Part shown: one piece after another, positions 31,466 through 41,662 of the stretch
Layout: each line of letters starts with the position of its first letter
Position numbering within the stretch: position 1 is the stretch's first letter
Assembly (NCBI RefSeq): GCF_001625305.1
Contig: NW_017802492.1
Span: 883,022-947,021 of the forward strand
Direction: 5' to 3'
Source: Branchiostoma belcheri
Lineage: Eukaryota; Chordata; Leptocardii; Amphioxiformes; Branchiostomatidae
DNA length: 64,000 nucleotides
Notes under the pieces: generated by a model
The model's database searches: none
Told to the model about the DNA's origin: nothing
The model's input: the letters and a program-made list of their open reading frames with translations, nothing else
Translations under genes and position numbers: made by a program

Positions 31466-32172
31466 GGCCACAGCAAGTAATTTTTATGGATGACGTCCAC
31501 TGAAGACCCTAAATCTAATGCGAGAGCGCAAAAACAAAATAAGAAGGCAGAAAAAAACAAGATGCCTAGATTTGAAATATACTAAGAGACGACAAATGTT
31601 AGGACACAAATTGAATGAGAGAACACAGTGTAACAACCAACAAGTCTTGAAACAACTTTGAAAAACAATTATTGTACAAATGGTTTTGATTCAGTGGGAA
31701 CATCACATATACACAGCCAGCATCACATATAAAAGGAATGAAATACGTCACTGCATCAAAGTAAAAGACAAAAGAATAAATCAAAGCCTTCTCTTGTCCC
31801 CTCTCTTCATATTTATCTATCATCCACGTTCTGGCATGGCAACAGACATCTTTGCCCATTAATTTTCTGCATGTTGACCACTGTCAGAAGGCAACAAAAT
31901 TTCTTATACTATCATGAAAGTTCATCTGTGTTGGTAGTTACATGTTTAAAGTTAAAACTTTTGTTCCAACACAAAAAATTCTCTCATCTAGAGCTTTCCA
32001 CCAGTCACTCTGGTCTTCCTCAGTAGACTGACCCAGTGAAGCTTGTCACGTGGCTTCTTTGAAGTGTGACGTCAACACTGGGTCAAAGGTATCTGGTAAC
32101 AAAATTTCTTGTTTTTATTTAAGGCAAAAATGCGCGCTTTGATGTCATCCATAAAAATTACTTGCTGTGGCC
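31466..32172. mobile_element. PH-A MITE interrupted by retroposon R
   Basis: Left GGCCACAGCAAGTAATTTTT at 31466 and right TTACTTGCTGTGGCC ending 32172. The interior matches 23045-23575. A 192-bp insertion (31906-32097) is flanked by a 13-bp duplication of PH-A sequence, so the R element is younger. Confidence 0.85.
31906..32097 (-). mobile_element. Short retroposon R with 13-bp target duplication and hammerhead-like core
   Basis: Flanked by AACAAAATTTCTT at 31893-31905 and 32098-32110. Such a long duplication fits retroposition. On the reverse strand it carries CTACTGAGGAAGACCAG, a short loop, CTGGTGGAAAGCTC, preceded by a stem TGACCCAGTG/CACTGGGTCA. Related sequence lies at 44334-44480. Class unproven; a Penelope-like origin is possible. 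Confidence 0.65.
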
Positions 32173-32291
32173 AGACACACCGCGGACGGATAGCCCACAG
32201 TAGCGGGAGAGTGGGCGCACGTTCGCGGGGACAATAGAAAAAGAATGGGGCGAATCTCAGATACAGTGCGCCGAGTCCGCAGACGGGAAAT

Positions 32292-32785
32292 GGACGCACT
32301 CATCATCATCATCATAACGGCAGAGGTCGGAGTACGGATCAACAATCAGTCTTACACAACTTACAGTTTGGGAATTTGTATATAGGTAAAACCTGTGCAC
32401 TCGTCACTTTCAATCTTGAAGGTACAGGGGTCCTTCTTGGAGTTCTTGCTTCCCACGATAGGAAAGAAGAAGAACTTTACTGCACTCATCATCATCATAT
32501 AACGGCAGAGGTCGGAGTACGGATTAACAGTCAGTCTTACAGTTTGGGAATTTGTATACATGTAGGTAAAACCTGTGCACTCGTCACTGTCAATCTTGAA
32601 GGTGCGAGGGTTTCTTCTTGAAGTGTTTGCTTCCCACGATAGGAAAGAAGAAGAACTTTACTGCACTCATCATCATCATAACGGCAGAGGTCCCTGTGCA
32701 CTCGTCACTGTCAATCTTGAAGGTGCAGGGGGTCCCTCTTGAAGTGTTTGCTTGCGACGGTAGGAAAGAAGAAGAACTTTATCGC
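32292..32785 (-). repeat. Three-fold tandem repeat (~180 bp) with exon-like segments
   Basis: ACGGCAGAGGTC anchors at 32317, 32502 and 32681. Each unit contains AGGAAAGAAGAAGAACTTTA and a CTGTGCACTCGTCACT block. On the reverse strand one unit reads KFFFFPIVGSKNSKKDPC then TFKIESDECTG, preceded by AG and followed by GT, as an exon would be. The other units carry a one-base shift in this reading. No known domain recognised. Confidence 0.7.
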
Positions 32786-32876
32786 ACGACAATTGTACGT
32801 GGAATAATGTATGGCAACGACTATTGAACATACTTTCGAGCTTATGAGTTTAAATAAAGGCTTACTAGTACTACAG

Positions 32877-32879
32877 CTG

Positions 32880-32951
<72 letters not shown>

Positions 32952-32952
32952 G

Positions 32953-32987
<35 letters not shown>
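32877..32987. repeat. (ACT)n microsatellite
   Basis: About 36 triplets with one CGA interruption. The poly-tyrosine frame is an artefact. Confidence 0.95.
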
Positions 32988-33074
32988 AAAAAAGAAAAGG
33001 ATATAGAACGAAAAGTAACATCCTAATAATTACTAAACATCAAGAGCTAATAAATTATACAATCAAGTTGGGAA

Positions 33075-33365
33075 TTGGGATTATTATGAGTTTCGGAATT
33101 TTTTCCTAATAACAAAACAGTCTTTTATGTATTTATCTATTTTTGCATTGTAAGAGTTGTTGCATTTGAACACATGTATAAAACTCCATATCATCGAATT
33201 TGTTGAAATCCATTGTACAACGAACTAGATTCTATGAATGTAAATAGCTTATTAGGTAAAACATCATATCATGATAAAAAATGAGACTCATCTTCATAGG
33301 AAATACATTTTGAGATTGAGACTTCACTCCCTGATAGTTCGTGTCGAGAGATATTGTCCTATCTT
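33075..33365 (-). mobile_element. LN-Y-type LINE C-terminal remnant
   Basis: The reverse strand has the piece YEDESHF and, near the 3' end, NNSYNAKIDKYIKDCFVIRK, comparable with NSHNAKEIGKYTTLLLEKN at 52846. Several frame breaks. Directly beside another copy in the same orientation. Confidence 0.6.
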
Positions 33366-33402
33366 AAAGAATCCCTCCGGTCACCAGAGGTTTGGCTTTA
33401 TA

Positions 33403-33815
33403 TGAAAGAAGACCTTTATTGTATGTTTTTGCCCCACTTTTGCTAAGCACAGCTCACATGTTAACAAAGTTATATACATGTGAATATAAACGTCTAGAAT
33501 ACGCAAGTACTTTCGACTTCCTCTTGCTTCTTGGTAATTGTATAAAATAAAGTAGTTGGCTGTATGATTAATTAGAGTTGTTTTATCGAAGACTGTAAGG
33601 AATATAAATTTATCTATACTATTCCGATACTTAAAATGGGAAAATTTACTTAACACATAATCGAAAAGAATGCTTCTTTCACTGCTATAAAAAGAACAAT
33701 CCACAGTAAAATGTTCCTCGTCTTCTACTTTACCTAAACTACAACATTGGCAGATTCTTTGCCCTAGAGGAGTGCGGTATATGTTATAGAGAGTGAAGTT
33801 GGTGATTGAAGGCAT
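33403..33815 (-). mobile_element. LN-Y LINE C-terminus, long open remnant
   Basis: Reverse frame of 144 codons: RTPLGQRICQCCSLGKVEDE, EHFTVDCSFYSSERS, KYLRILDVYIH. The pattern CxxC, (E/D)DExHF, then C and (Y/S)xxER is the zinc-knuckle-like tail found in many animal LINE proteins. The 3' edge has AATAAAGGTCTTC at 33403-33420. 5' truncated; not a host gene. Confidence 0.75.
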
Positions 33816-34648
33816 TGGCTATGGGAAGACGTGTAGAGCGGGCACTTGAAAGAAGGTGTATAATGGGAATGACAGACGAGAGTGGGTAAGAAAAATGGGT
33901 ATGAAGACATGACTGTCACCTGAAGACACTTCCACTATCGACAATCGGTCCAAAACTACACTGATATCGAACTGAGACTCCGTCAACAGACTTATAGGAT
34001 TTGTCAACGCCTCAGATAACGCCAATGTAAACCGATTTGGATTTCTTAGTGATTTGTCTTAATTTCTTGGCACAGTGAAATCGTTTCTCAGTGCCTTCTC
34101 GCATGTCCTTCGTAACGCTGGGACTGAAGAAAAACAAGTTGTAGGTAGACCGATCGTGATGGCCAAATGTGATTTCAATGTGACTTCGCCTGGTCATGGA
34201 TTACGGTGTGATATTTCTTTATTTATATGCATTGCCAAAATTTACGTGGCAGCAACTTAAAGAGCAGTAATGGTCAAATAATGTGTCCATTCTAGGACGA
34301 GCTTCACCGCCTCTGGCGGGACAAGGAAGATGGCTAACGGCCCGATACTAGTCTGGCACCCAGGGTATATTCACCGATGTTCTCTGGTTCTTTGAAGAGC
34401 CACAGAAAAGAATCTCCTAGCATTTCGCACGACACGCCTGAATTTTTCATCGGGCCTTAATCAGCCCCGGGCCGTTCGGCGGGATTAAACCGGGGACTGA
34501 GATGAAATGAAGCCGCTTCCCCCTCCGTCTTGTTATGACTCCATCGATTTCACTTCGGCCTCAATCCCCGGAAAATCCTAGTCTACACCAGACTCCTTTT
34601 GCAGCCTGAATAAATAGTAGAAATCGGCCTAAAAAGAGGATATAATTG
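33816..34648. other. No feature recognised
   Basis: About 830 bp, partly GC-rich (34300-34600). At 34349-34373 CTAGTCTGGCACCCAGGGTA resembles an inverted MU-d-type end. No gene supported. Confidence 0.5.
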
Positions 34649-34721
34649 TAGCCTCCGTAGCAGGCTTATAGAACTGGGGGTTTGGTGGTCTGTTTTCTGA
34701 TTAGCCCAGGCCGGCTATGTT
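34649..34721. mobile_element. MU-c MITE, left part, split by LINE
   Basis: TAGCCTCCGTAGCAGGC...GGCTATGTT, interrupted at 34722 by LN-X. The MU-c sequence resumes at 35210 (CTATGTTGTCTATATGCAAT) and is lost after about 35229. Confidence 0.82.
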
Positions 34722-35209
34722 CTGTATCTGTATCTGTATAGCCAGTATAACCGCCTTTCGGCGTAACACACCAGCTTCGCAGGCACGCGGCGCGGCGGCA
34801 GCTGGCTATATTACACCGAACGACTTGTTACACCTAACCCTTGAACTTCTAGCTCTAGACATTGTTTAAAGCTATCTATTGACAATGCCCCTACTGTACT
34901 TGGTGACATCGAGTTCCACTCTGCGATAGTTCTAGGAAAGAATGAATTCTTGAACACCTCAATCCTTGGCTTGGTTGATAACTCTGGTACTTGAATGCAT
35001 GGCTATTTCTTGTTCTCTTCTGGGCTGGTATTAGGTACTTAGTAGTTGGGACATCCACCAGCTTATTAGTCATTTTGTACATCATGCATAGTCTGGACAT
35101 CTTTCTTCTGTCTTCCAGTGAGGTCCACTGTAGGTTTCTTTTCATTTCCGTGACACTAGCACCTCTTTCATAGTTGTTCATACAGAATCTTGCAGCTTGA
35201 TTCTGTACC
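34722..35209 (-). mobile_element. LN-X LINE insertion, 488 bp, with 7-bp duplication
   Basis: Inserted into MU-c; CTATGTT at 34715-34721 and 35210-35216. The 3' end is on the left with ACAGATACAGATACAG in reverse. The reverse frame reads MNNYERGASVTEMKRNLQW, SLEDRRKMSRLCMMYKMTNK, LVDVPTTKYLIPAQKRTRNS, HAFKYQSYQP. This is the best-defined LN-X copy and fixes its tail and orientation. Strongly 5' truncated, so dead on arrival. Confidence 0.88.
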
Positions 35210-35239
35210 CTATGTTGTCTATATGCAATCTGACTTATG

Positions 35240-35580
35240 ATTTGACTAATGGAAATTTATTTTTTGTTCAATTTGACATGTTTTTGATAGTCTTACTTTA
35301 TTGGTTAGTCAATTAGTTAGTTAGTTAGTTCGTCGTGTTAACTCTATATTATTTGGTATCTATTTTGATTTAATTTGTTTGTTTCGCTGTCACTTATTTA
35401 CATGTACAATACAAGTGTGTAAAAAGAGGTCATAAAAAACAATTAGATTTTAGGAGAACCCACTCGATAAACCCTTAGGTTTCTTGGGTGTTCCCGCACA
35501 TTTGGTTGTACATATTCATTACATGCTGTTTTTATTTTTATGTGCAAACTGGCAATAAACAAATAAACAAATAAACCTTT
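35240..35580 (+). mobile_element. Possible LINE 3' UTR with (AAATAAAC)n tail
   Basis: Ends GCAATAAACAAATAAACAAA, like other non-LTR tails, preceded by a GGGTGTTCCCGCAC block with a CCTTAGGTTTCTTGGGTG dyad. No protein remnant seen; left limit uncertain. Confidence 0.45.
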
Positions 35581-35828
35581 CATGTACTCGCCCTGTCAAG
35601 AGACCAATGGGTCAGAGTGTTCTCGGTTTAATAGATTGTCAGAAATTGCGCGTGAAATCTGGGATAATGGGGAAGCTAAGCCGGTAATTTTTCACCGGGA
35701 GGTTTGGGACCGACAGCTCCGACTGTTTTGCGGCTAACTGATGCAGAAATGGTCGGAGTGACTGATGACTGTCCCCGTCTACCTAATGTCCGCCCCTGGT
35801 GACTTGCTTGGTCTTCTACTAAGTTCTA

Positions 35829-35897
35829 GCTTCCATAGCATGCCAAAAACTAGGGGGTGGGGTCTTCAGGATCTTTGGGATCTTTTATGTGCTATGC
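35829..35897. mobile_element. MU-c arm fragment
   Basis: TAGCTTCCATAGCATGCC, then GGGGTCTTCAGGATCTTTGG and TTTTATGTGCTAT. Same arm as 11693; the rest is absent. Confidence 0.7.
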
Positions 35898-36169
35898 ATA
35901 GGAGCAAAGGATAAACATAAGAAAGCAATATTAACACAAAATTAAATAAACATAGCATAAGAAAACAAGGAAAACAAAAGCAAATCAAGGTGCGTTACAG
36001 AAATGAATACATGCTACCATACTCAAACATGAAAGAATTGAATTCTTTCGGATTAGTATAATGGTATCCAAGATGATCATTTTCCTTCTGAAGGTTGGGG
36101 TCGTCCATTGTCCACTTACGGTAACAGTTGTGCTGTCCAATGTCCAGTGCCCAATACGTCCATTCGACA

Positions 36170-36526
36170 TAATCTCCAAGCAGATCCCTTTCGGTGCAAA
36201 AAAGACAGTATCAAATTGGCCAGGCAGTACTGTAATTCCTGATTTGTTCACTGTACTGATAAGTTCACTGTTTTCACTGTTGCTTCTGTACAGTGAACTT
36301 ATCATTACAGTTAACAAGTAATTCCTGGACTTTCTTTTTTCTGCACCTGTCACCACCGTGAACATATAGTTCCGTGAACATGTCCATTTTTCTCAGACCG
36401 TGAAATTTTGCATTAAAAGTATCCATTAGCCAGAGAAGGTCGCCGGCCACCGACGGGGTAGCGACAAAAAACGGCCATATATAAAAACCTAACGATCATT
36501 CCCCCACAACCTCTGCTTGGAGACTA
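36170..36526. mobile_element. MU-a2 MITE with perfect 9-bp duplication
   Basis: TAATCTCCAAGCAG at the left, CTGCTTGGAGACTA at the right, flanked by CATTCGACA at 36161-36169 and 36527-36535. The middle includes a dyad GATAAGTTCACTGT/ACAGTGAACTTATC at 36258-36304. Not coding, although a reverse frame spans it. Confidence 0.88.
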
Positions 36527-36558
36527 CATTCGACACGAAAGAATACTTACTTGCTCAC

Positions 36559-36724
36559 TACTCTCCAAGCAGAGGTTTGGTATTTGGGTTATTTTTAGCG
36601 TGTTTTAGCGTGTCAGTCAAGGTGACATAAATTCCAGTGCAAAAAAAAAAAGAAACCCCCGATAAAAAAAGTCTAAAAACATGCCAAAAATAACCCAAAC
36701 CCCCAAACCTCTGCTTAGAGAGTA
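36559..36724. mobile_element. MU-a palindromic MITE
   Basis: TACTCTCCAAGCAGAGGTTT to AAACCTCTGCTTAGAGAGTA, only 32 bp after MU-a2. Flanks CTTGCTCAC (36550-36558) and CCTCCTCAC (36725-36733) match at 7 of 9. The left arm has an internal deletion. Confidence 0.82.
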
Positions 36725-36733
36725 CCTCCTCAC

Positions 36734-37025
36734 TTGTTAGAGGAAAGATCAATTTTTATGATAGATTATTCACATGAAGCACCTGCTTTCCTAACACAAT
36801 CATCTACATTCCTTCCTCCTACTTAAAAGCAGGATGGATTCCCAAAAGATGCTGCCCTACAATACATGGGTTGATTAATGATTCAATAAACGCTTGCTGG
36901 CTTCGCGGCCGCGAAGGCTTAACTGTCGTTAGCTTTCAAATTTCACTGACCCATCCCACAGCGAAGGACAAACATGTTAATGTGCAGTAAGATCTGTTCC
37001 AGTATGAGGTAAGCATGGGACTGTT
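36734..37025. other. No gene; contains a perfect 16-bp palindrome
   Basis: CTTCGCGGCCGCGAAG at 36901-36916 is a perfect GC-rich dyad in otherwise AT-rich sequence. No gene recognised. Confidence 0.6.
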
Positions 37026-37205
37026 TAAGGCATCCAGTGCAGTTTTTAGGGCTTGGAAACTCGAATTTTCAAAGCCAATATTCTAGTCATTTATCTACAT
37101 ACTGAGTTGAAACCACACTATCCCAATGTATATTGACCCTCGTGGAGCAAAATTTCCCAAAATTCTGACGGAAAATGGTTGCTGGAAGGTCCCTGGGCTG
37201 ATTTT
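37026..37205. mobile_element. Family K repeat, left half
   Basis: TTAAGGCATCCAGTGCAG, AACCACACTATCCCAATGTA, TTCTGACGGAAAATGG. Stops at GGGTAC near 37211. Confidence 0.72.
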
Positions 37206-37520
37206 AAGGGTACACTTCATCATAGTCTAACAATTGTCAGCAAATCTCACGTTTTTGTATGAACGTGCACAGAACATTTAACCTGGGTGTCAGACTGTTT
37301 CCAGGGCCTACACAGGCCAGTTCCTCGGCTCCAGTGCCAAAACCGTAAAATGTACGTCATCATATCCTAACGAATGTCGGCAAATCTCACGTTTTTACGT
37401 GGCGTTTTTGTATACATGAACATGCACAAACTTTAATAGCCTGGGTGTCAGACTGTTTCCAGGGCCTACACAAGCCAGTTCCTTGGATCCATGCTCCCAA
37501 GCAAATTATACCACCGCCCC
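37206..37520. repeat. Tandem duplication, ~160-bp unit
   Basis: GGCAAATCTCACGTTTTT-type and CCTGGGTGTCAGACTGTTTC words occur in both units (37285 and 37441 for the second). TAGCCTGGGTGTCAGACT resembles the MU-d terminus, so it may derive from a related MITE. Confidence 0.75.
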
Positions 37521-37597
37521 CCTCAGTTATGCCCTGACACTCTGGCTAACAAGGCTATTGCTATCTCTGGGCCTATCGTGTCATGGGTCCCGCATCA

Positions 37598-38035
37598 ATT
37601 TTATTATATTTTATCTTATTATATTATATTTTATTTTATTCTATTCTATTCTATTAAAGAAAAATGGGGCTGTACTCAAGTTATGCACTTATCTTAACAG
37701 CCCCACTTGAAAATTAACAAGTACAACCAATACAAATATATAATATATAAAAGTGAGAACTCCTTTTGCAATAGTATGTAAACAGGAGAGGAACTAATAG
37801 TATATCTTATGTTATAAGCTTGAGTAAATAACATAATTTCATTCTATTAAAGAAAAGTGGAGCTGTACTCAAGTTATACACTTATTTTAACAGCCCCACT
37901 TAAAACAAGTACGACCATTACAAATATACAATATATAAAAGTGAGAACTCCCTTCGCAATAGTATGTAAACAGGAGAAGTACTAATACGTTTAGTATCTC
38001 TTACATAAGCTTGAGTAAATAACATAATTTTGTCT
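37598..38035 (-). repeat. Tandem pair (196-bp period) of a retroposon 3' end with (TAGAA)n tail
   Basis: ATTCTATTAAAGAAAAATGG at 37648 and ATTCTATTAAAGAAAAGTGG at 37844 begin two very similar units (GCTGTACTCAAGTTAT, ACAGCCCCACTT, TAGTATGTAAACAGGAGA). The left unit is preceded by an ATTTT/ATTCT run, as a reverse-strand retroposon tail would be. Confidence 0.75.
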
Positions 38036-38065
38036 CAGTAGTCAGTGGGTATTGTCATGCATGTA

Positions 38066-38470
38066 TGAATGAAAGACCTTTATTGAACGTTTGTGCTCTA
38101 ACAAGCTAAGTACAGGTCATGAATAGACAAAGAAAAGGATACAGCAATGGCACTTAAACTATACATACTAATGTGGTCTACCATTTACATGTTCGACGTC
38201 TTCTCGCTTCTTGACGCAGTTATAGATGTACGAGCATATAGAGCTAATAATACATGATTTGTCAAGTTTCATAAGAAATCTGAATTTTCTACTTCATTTA
38301 AATGTCCAAAGCTGGGGAACTTATCTAGTATATAAGAATATAGGGAATCTCTCTCATTACTATATAACGTACAATCGACTACAAAATGATACTCATCTAA
38401 ATCGCAAAATTGGCAAATCCTTTGCTCTAGAGGAATGCGGCTGTGTCTGCCTTTTTCTATGTGGAGTATA
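38066..38470 (-). mobile_element. LN-Y LINE 3' end
   Basis: AATAAAGGTCTTTCATTC in reverse at 38066-38085. Upstream the reverse strand reads RIPLEQRICQFC, DEYHFVVDCTLYSNERDSLY, MKLDKSCIISSICSYIYNCV, KKRE. Clear homologue of 33403-33815 and 16003-16250. Frame partly broken; 5' truncated. Confidence 0.8.
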
Positions 38471-38777
38471 TGTAGTTAGTATTCCACCAGCTGGTTGGGA
38501 TTTGAGAAGAAATCCAGTGTACGCCGCCTCTTTGCTTCCAGGGATTGTTAAAACAACGTACAGAGACTACGGGACGTCTGATAGTGGATAATAGCGGATT
38601 AGTAGCAAATCCACGCATCCATCAATTAGGTCTCGGGGATATCCCAAATCTGCCCTTGAGGACTTCAAAGAGAATACAGAGGTAGCTTTGGACTGTTCCA
38701 TTTAGGATATTGTAGGAGGGGGGAGGGTAGTGTTAAGTTTCATACCCTATTGCGATATGAATGATTTTGACTATTTG

Positions 38778-38996
38778 TTACCTCCATGAAAAATGGAGGT
38801 ATTGTTTTCGGCGTGTCTGTGTGTGTGTCTGTCTGTGTGTGTGTGTTTCTGCACATTTGTAGCCAGCATAACATTTGAACCTTTGGATGGATTGTAATGA
38901 TATTTGGTATGTGGGTAGGCATAATTAAAGAAGAAAGTTACATTTACATGTCAAGCCCTTATTTCATGAAGGTATGAAGTCTCAGAACTCTTGTTT
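38778..38996 (+). mobile_element. HEL-2, short copy
   Basis: TTACCTCCATGAAAAATGG, GTGTCTGT microsatellite, TGATATTTGGTATGTGGGTA, 3' TTTCATGAAGGTATGAAGTC and CAGAACTCTTG next to TTTT. Internal deletion relative to 26703. Confidence 0.72.
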
Positions 38997-39206
38997 TGGT
39001 TGAGATGTCTTGTTTCATATAATTGATTGCTTGTCCTCTTTTTTCATATTATTTATTGTCTCTACGTTTAATAATTTGACTATTATTATGTTAATTTTGC
39101 CACACACGCACCTTAATGTGATTTGTTTTATCATGGAGGTCAAGTTTGGCTGCCTTGGAAATCAGTTGTTCTAAACTGAAGGTACTACCCAACTGTTTAA
39201 GGTCAA

Positions 39207-39456
39207 CTAGAAAAGTAACATTTGCAAAGCAAATACATAATGCTTACCTTCACATATGGTCTGATCTGTTCATTCTTGCTCAAACACATTCACTTATATG
39301 GTGACAGGAGTTTAAATCCCTCCTACTATGAAATTGCAACATTTTGTAACCCAACACCAGTTACCATGGTGACAGACGTCAACCAATCGGGTCAGAGGTC
39401 AGTGTTTGGAGAGGAAGAAATTGAGCAAAAACAATATATTTCCTTCGGTAAACATA
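39207..39456 (-). mobile_element. HEL-1, complete
   Basis: CTAG (reverse) at 39207, hairpin ATTTGCAAAGCAAAT, subterminal ATGCTTACC, core TTACCATGGTGACAGAC, and 5' end TATGTTTACC (reverse) at 39456. No duplication. Confidence 0.82.
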
Positions 39457-39544
39457 ATAAATAAATAACTAAATGTGAACCTTCCATTCTGGTATAAAAT
39501 ATTTCCATCTGTTAGGAAATAAAAACTAAGCTTTAACTTCCAAC

Positions 39545-39663
39545 TCCATCAACCTTGTTCACGGAATGGACCCGTCTACTCTTGGAACGTGACGTCAGAG
39601 ACACGTGACCGTAGTAGCGGGTCATACGTGCCAGATAACTTGTGACGCCCCCCGTCTCTGTTC
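39545..39663. repeat. Dispersed repeat S, copy 2
   Basis: Direct match to 1397-1530, with a perfect TGACGTCA at 39588-39595 where copy 1 has a variant. Confidence 0.72.
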
Positions 39664-40007
39664 AGGGTAGGTCTGCGAGCTCTTATGTAGACCGCCTCCT
39701 TCACTCCTCTTGCAAAGAAGTCTGATTCAGAGTGTCCCGGAGATTCAATGTGAATATTTCCATCTGGTTGAGTTCGCAAACAAATTGCGTGCCGACAATG
39801 CATCATACCCACGACAAATGGTGTAAACTACGGAAAATGAAAAGACTGATGGTCTTGTCCAATATTTTGATCAAGAGACCTTTTCAGATATGTATGGTAG
39901 ACTTGACCCGCTCTGGGAAACAAAATCGTTCCTAAAGAGGTTTTGTCATATCTCGTCTATTGATGAATAAGTACCTTACATGAGGGCCTACATGGGGGTT
40001 AGGGGGT

Positions 40008-40210
40008 AGTGATTACGAATTATGGTAAATTTTTGCCGCCGATTACGAATTACGTTAAAGTCTCAGAGCTGATTACGACTTTACGCTTTGCGGCTAATGT
40101 ACTATTACGAATTACGTTGATTTTTGGGGAGGCTGCCTACGGATCACGAAGACTAAAAAGGCCTGATTATGCCTTACGAAAAAGGGCATACAGGCCCCCA
40201 TTGATGAATT
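40008..40210. repeat. Repeat rich in ATTACGAATTACG
   Basis: GATTACGAATTA, GATTACGAATTACG and ATTACGAATTACG occur within 100 bp, each followed by T-rich text. Flanks show GGGCCTACATGGGGG and ACAGGCCCCCA, possibly degraded inverted ends. Confidence 0.6.
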
Positions 40211-40542
40211 GGTGCCTTACAGGTTGTATGAGATTGAGTGGGGAGGGGGGTGCAGTCTATTTGTGAGGTATTGCCTCAAACCCTGCAATTTTTCATCGCT
40301 GCACAATTTATACGTCCGTCAAAATGCAAAAATGCCTGAATTTTGAAATGAATCTGTCTCCTAGAAAATGAAAAAAGTTTCGTATGTCAAGTTTCGTCGA
40401 AAATAGCCAACATCATGCATTTTTCTCTGACGGGAAACTGCACACAGTTTTCTCAATAACTCATCCAATCAAGTTCTGTTAAATCCTTTTTAGTTTGCAG
40501 ATTGTTCCAGTCAACATCAGATATATATCCTGTGTGCTTCGT

Positions 40543-40803
40543 TATGTTTACTGAAGGAAAACATTGTTTTTACTCCGTTTCCTCTTCTTCTTCTCCAAAT
40601 AAATAAGGTCAATAACCTGAACCAAACGTCTGTCACCATGGTAACTAGAGTTGTTGGGTTACATCATGTTGCAATTTTATAGCAGGAGGGATTTAGACTC
40701 CTGTTTGACCATATATATGAATGTGTTTGAGTAAGAATTAACAGGGCGGACCATATGCGAAGGTAAAAATTATGCATTTTCGTTGCAAATGTTACCTTTC
40801 TAG
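40543..40803 (+). mobile_element. HEL-1, complete
   Basis: 5' TATGTTTACTGAAGG at 40543, CTCTTCTTCTTCTCC, GTCACCATGGTAACTAG, inverted subterminal GCGAAGGTAAA, hairpin region, and 3' CTAG at 40800-40803 followed by TT. Confidence 0.82.
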
Positions 40804-41209
40804 TTATCTGTTTTTTTTAACAAGGTACGATGGAGTGGTTAGAGGTAATTTTCGACTTCAGAAGCTTCATGCTGTATGCATGACAAGGCTTTCTTTCGGA
40901 CGTAGATTCGTTTTGTCAGTTTGGGGTCACGCGGGGTACCGCGGTGCTTACCTAAGACTAAGTAACCGGTTAAACCCGGAAGGCAAATAACTTTCCACAA
41001 ACACGGGCGCACTAAGCTTAAGGATCAGCGTCTCAGCAGTAAGTCCTTTCCTGATTGGAGATGGAGCCAAGTTCAAATCAAAGCAGGCAGTCATTCGCCG
41101 AGATAAGTACTAATACGTGGGTCTACGTAACATGGATATGCTACGTATGTGTGGTCTACATACTCGTACATTCTACTGTCTAGTAGACCAACAGAGTGAA
41201 CATGAATAA
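40804..41209. other. No feature recognised
   Basis: About 400 bp without a supported gene or repeat. Confidence 0.45.
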
Positions 41210-41662
41210 GGCCACAGCAGGTAAATTTTATGGATGACATCCTCTGCAGGCTCGAAATCTAATGCGATAGGGCGAAAATAAGGAAGGCGGGCGCCAAAAA
41301 AAGATTCTTACATTTTCAAATTTTGACACCATAATCCTTGTAAACTACAAGAAATGATATCTATATCGTGCTAGGTTTGCTGCCAACTATTACAACATCC
41401 TTTTCTCACTGAAAAATAAAAGTTTTGAACCATTTGATTCAGTGAACATCAGCATATAAGTGGAATGAAACGCTTCACTACGTAAAAGACAAAACAGTAA
41501 ATCATCGCCTTGCTTGCCTTGTCTCCTTTCTTCATATTTATCTACCATCCACCTTCCGGTATGGCAACAGACCCATTTTCGGCATGGTGACCACTGTTAG
41601 AGGGCAACAAAATTTCTAGTTGCTTTTTTTCCAAAGTCAGGCGAAAATTAATGCGCTTTAAA
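41210..41662. mobile_element. PH-A MITE, right end lost
   Basis: TAA then GGCCACAGCAGGTAAATTTT, GCTCGAAATCTAATGCGATA, CGGCATGGTGACCACTGTTA, GTCAGGCGAAAATTAATGCG; the match stops before the right terminus. Confidence 0.78.

Noticed and set aside
32811-33026. Poly-tyrosine frame
   Set aside because: Translation of the (ACT)n microsatellite.
35985-36365. 126-codon reverse frame
   Set aside because: Covers the left end and dyad of the MU-a2 MITE; no domain.
39207-39456. HEL-1 as a tRNA-type SINE
   Set aside because: GGTTCAGGTCATT is only a weak B-box resemblance, no A box, and termini show a subterminal inverted repeat and hairpin instead.
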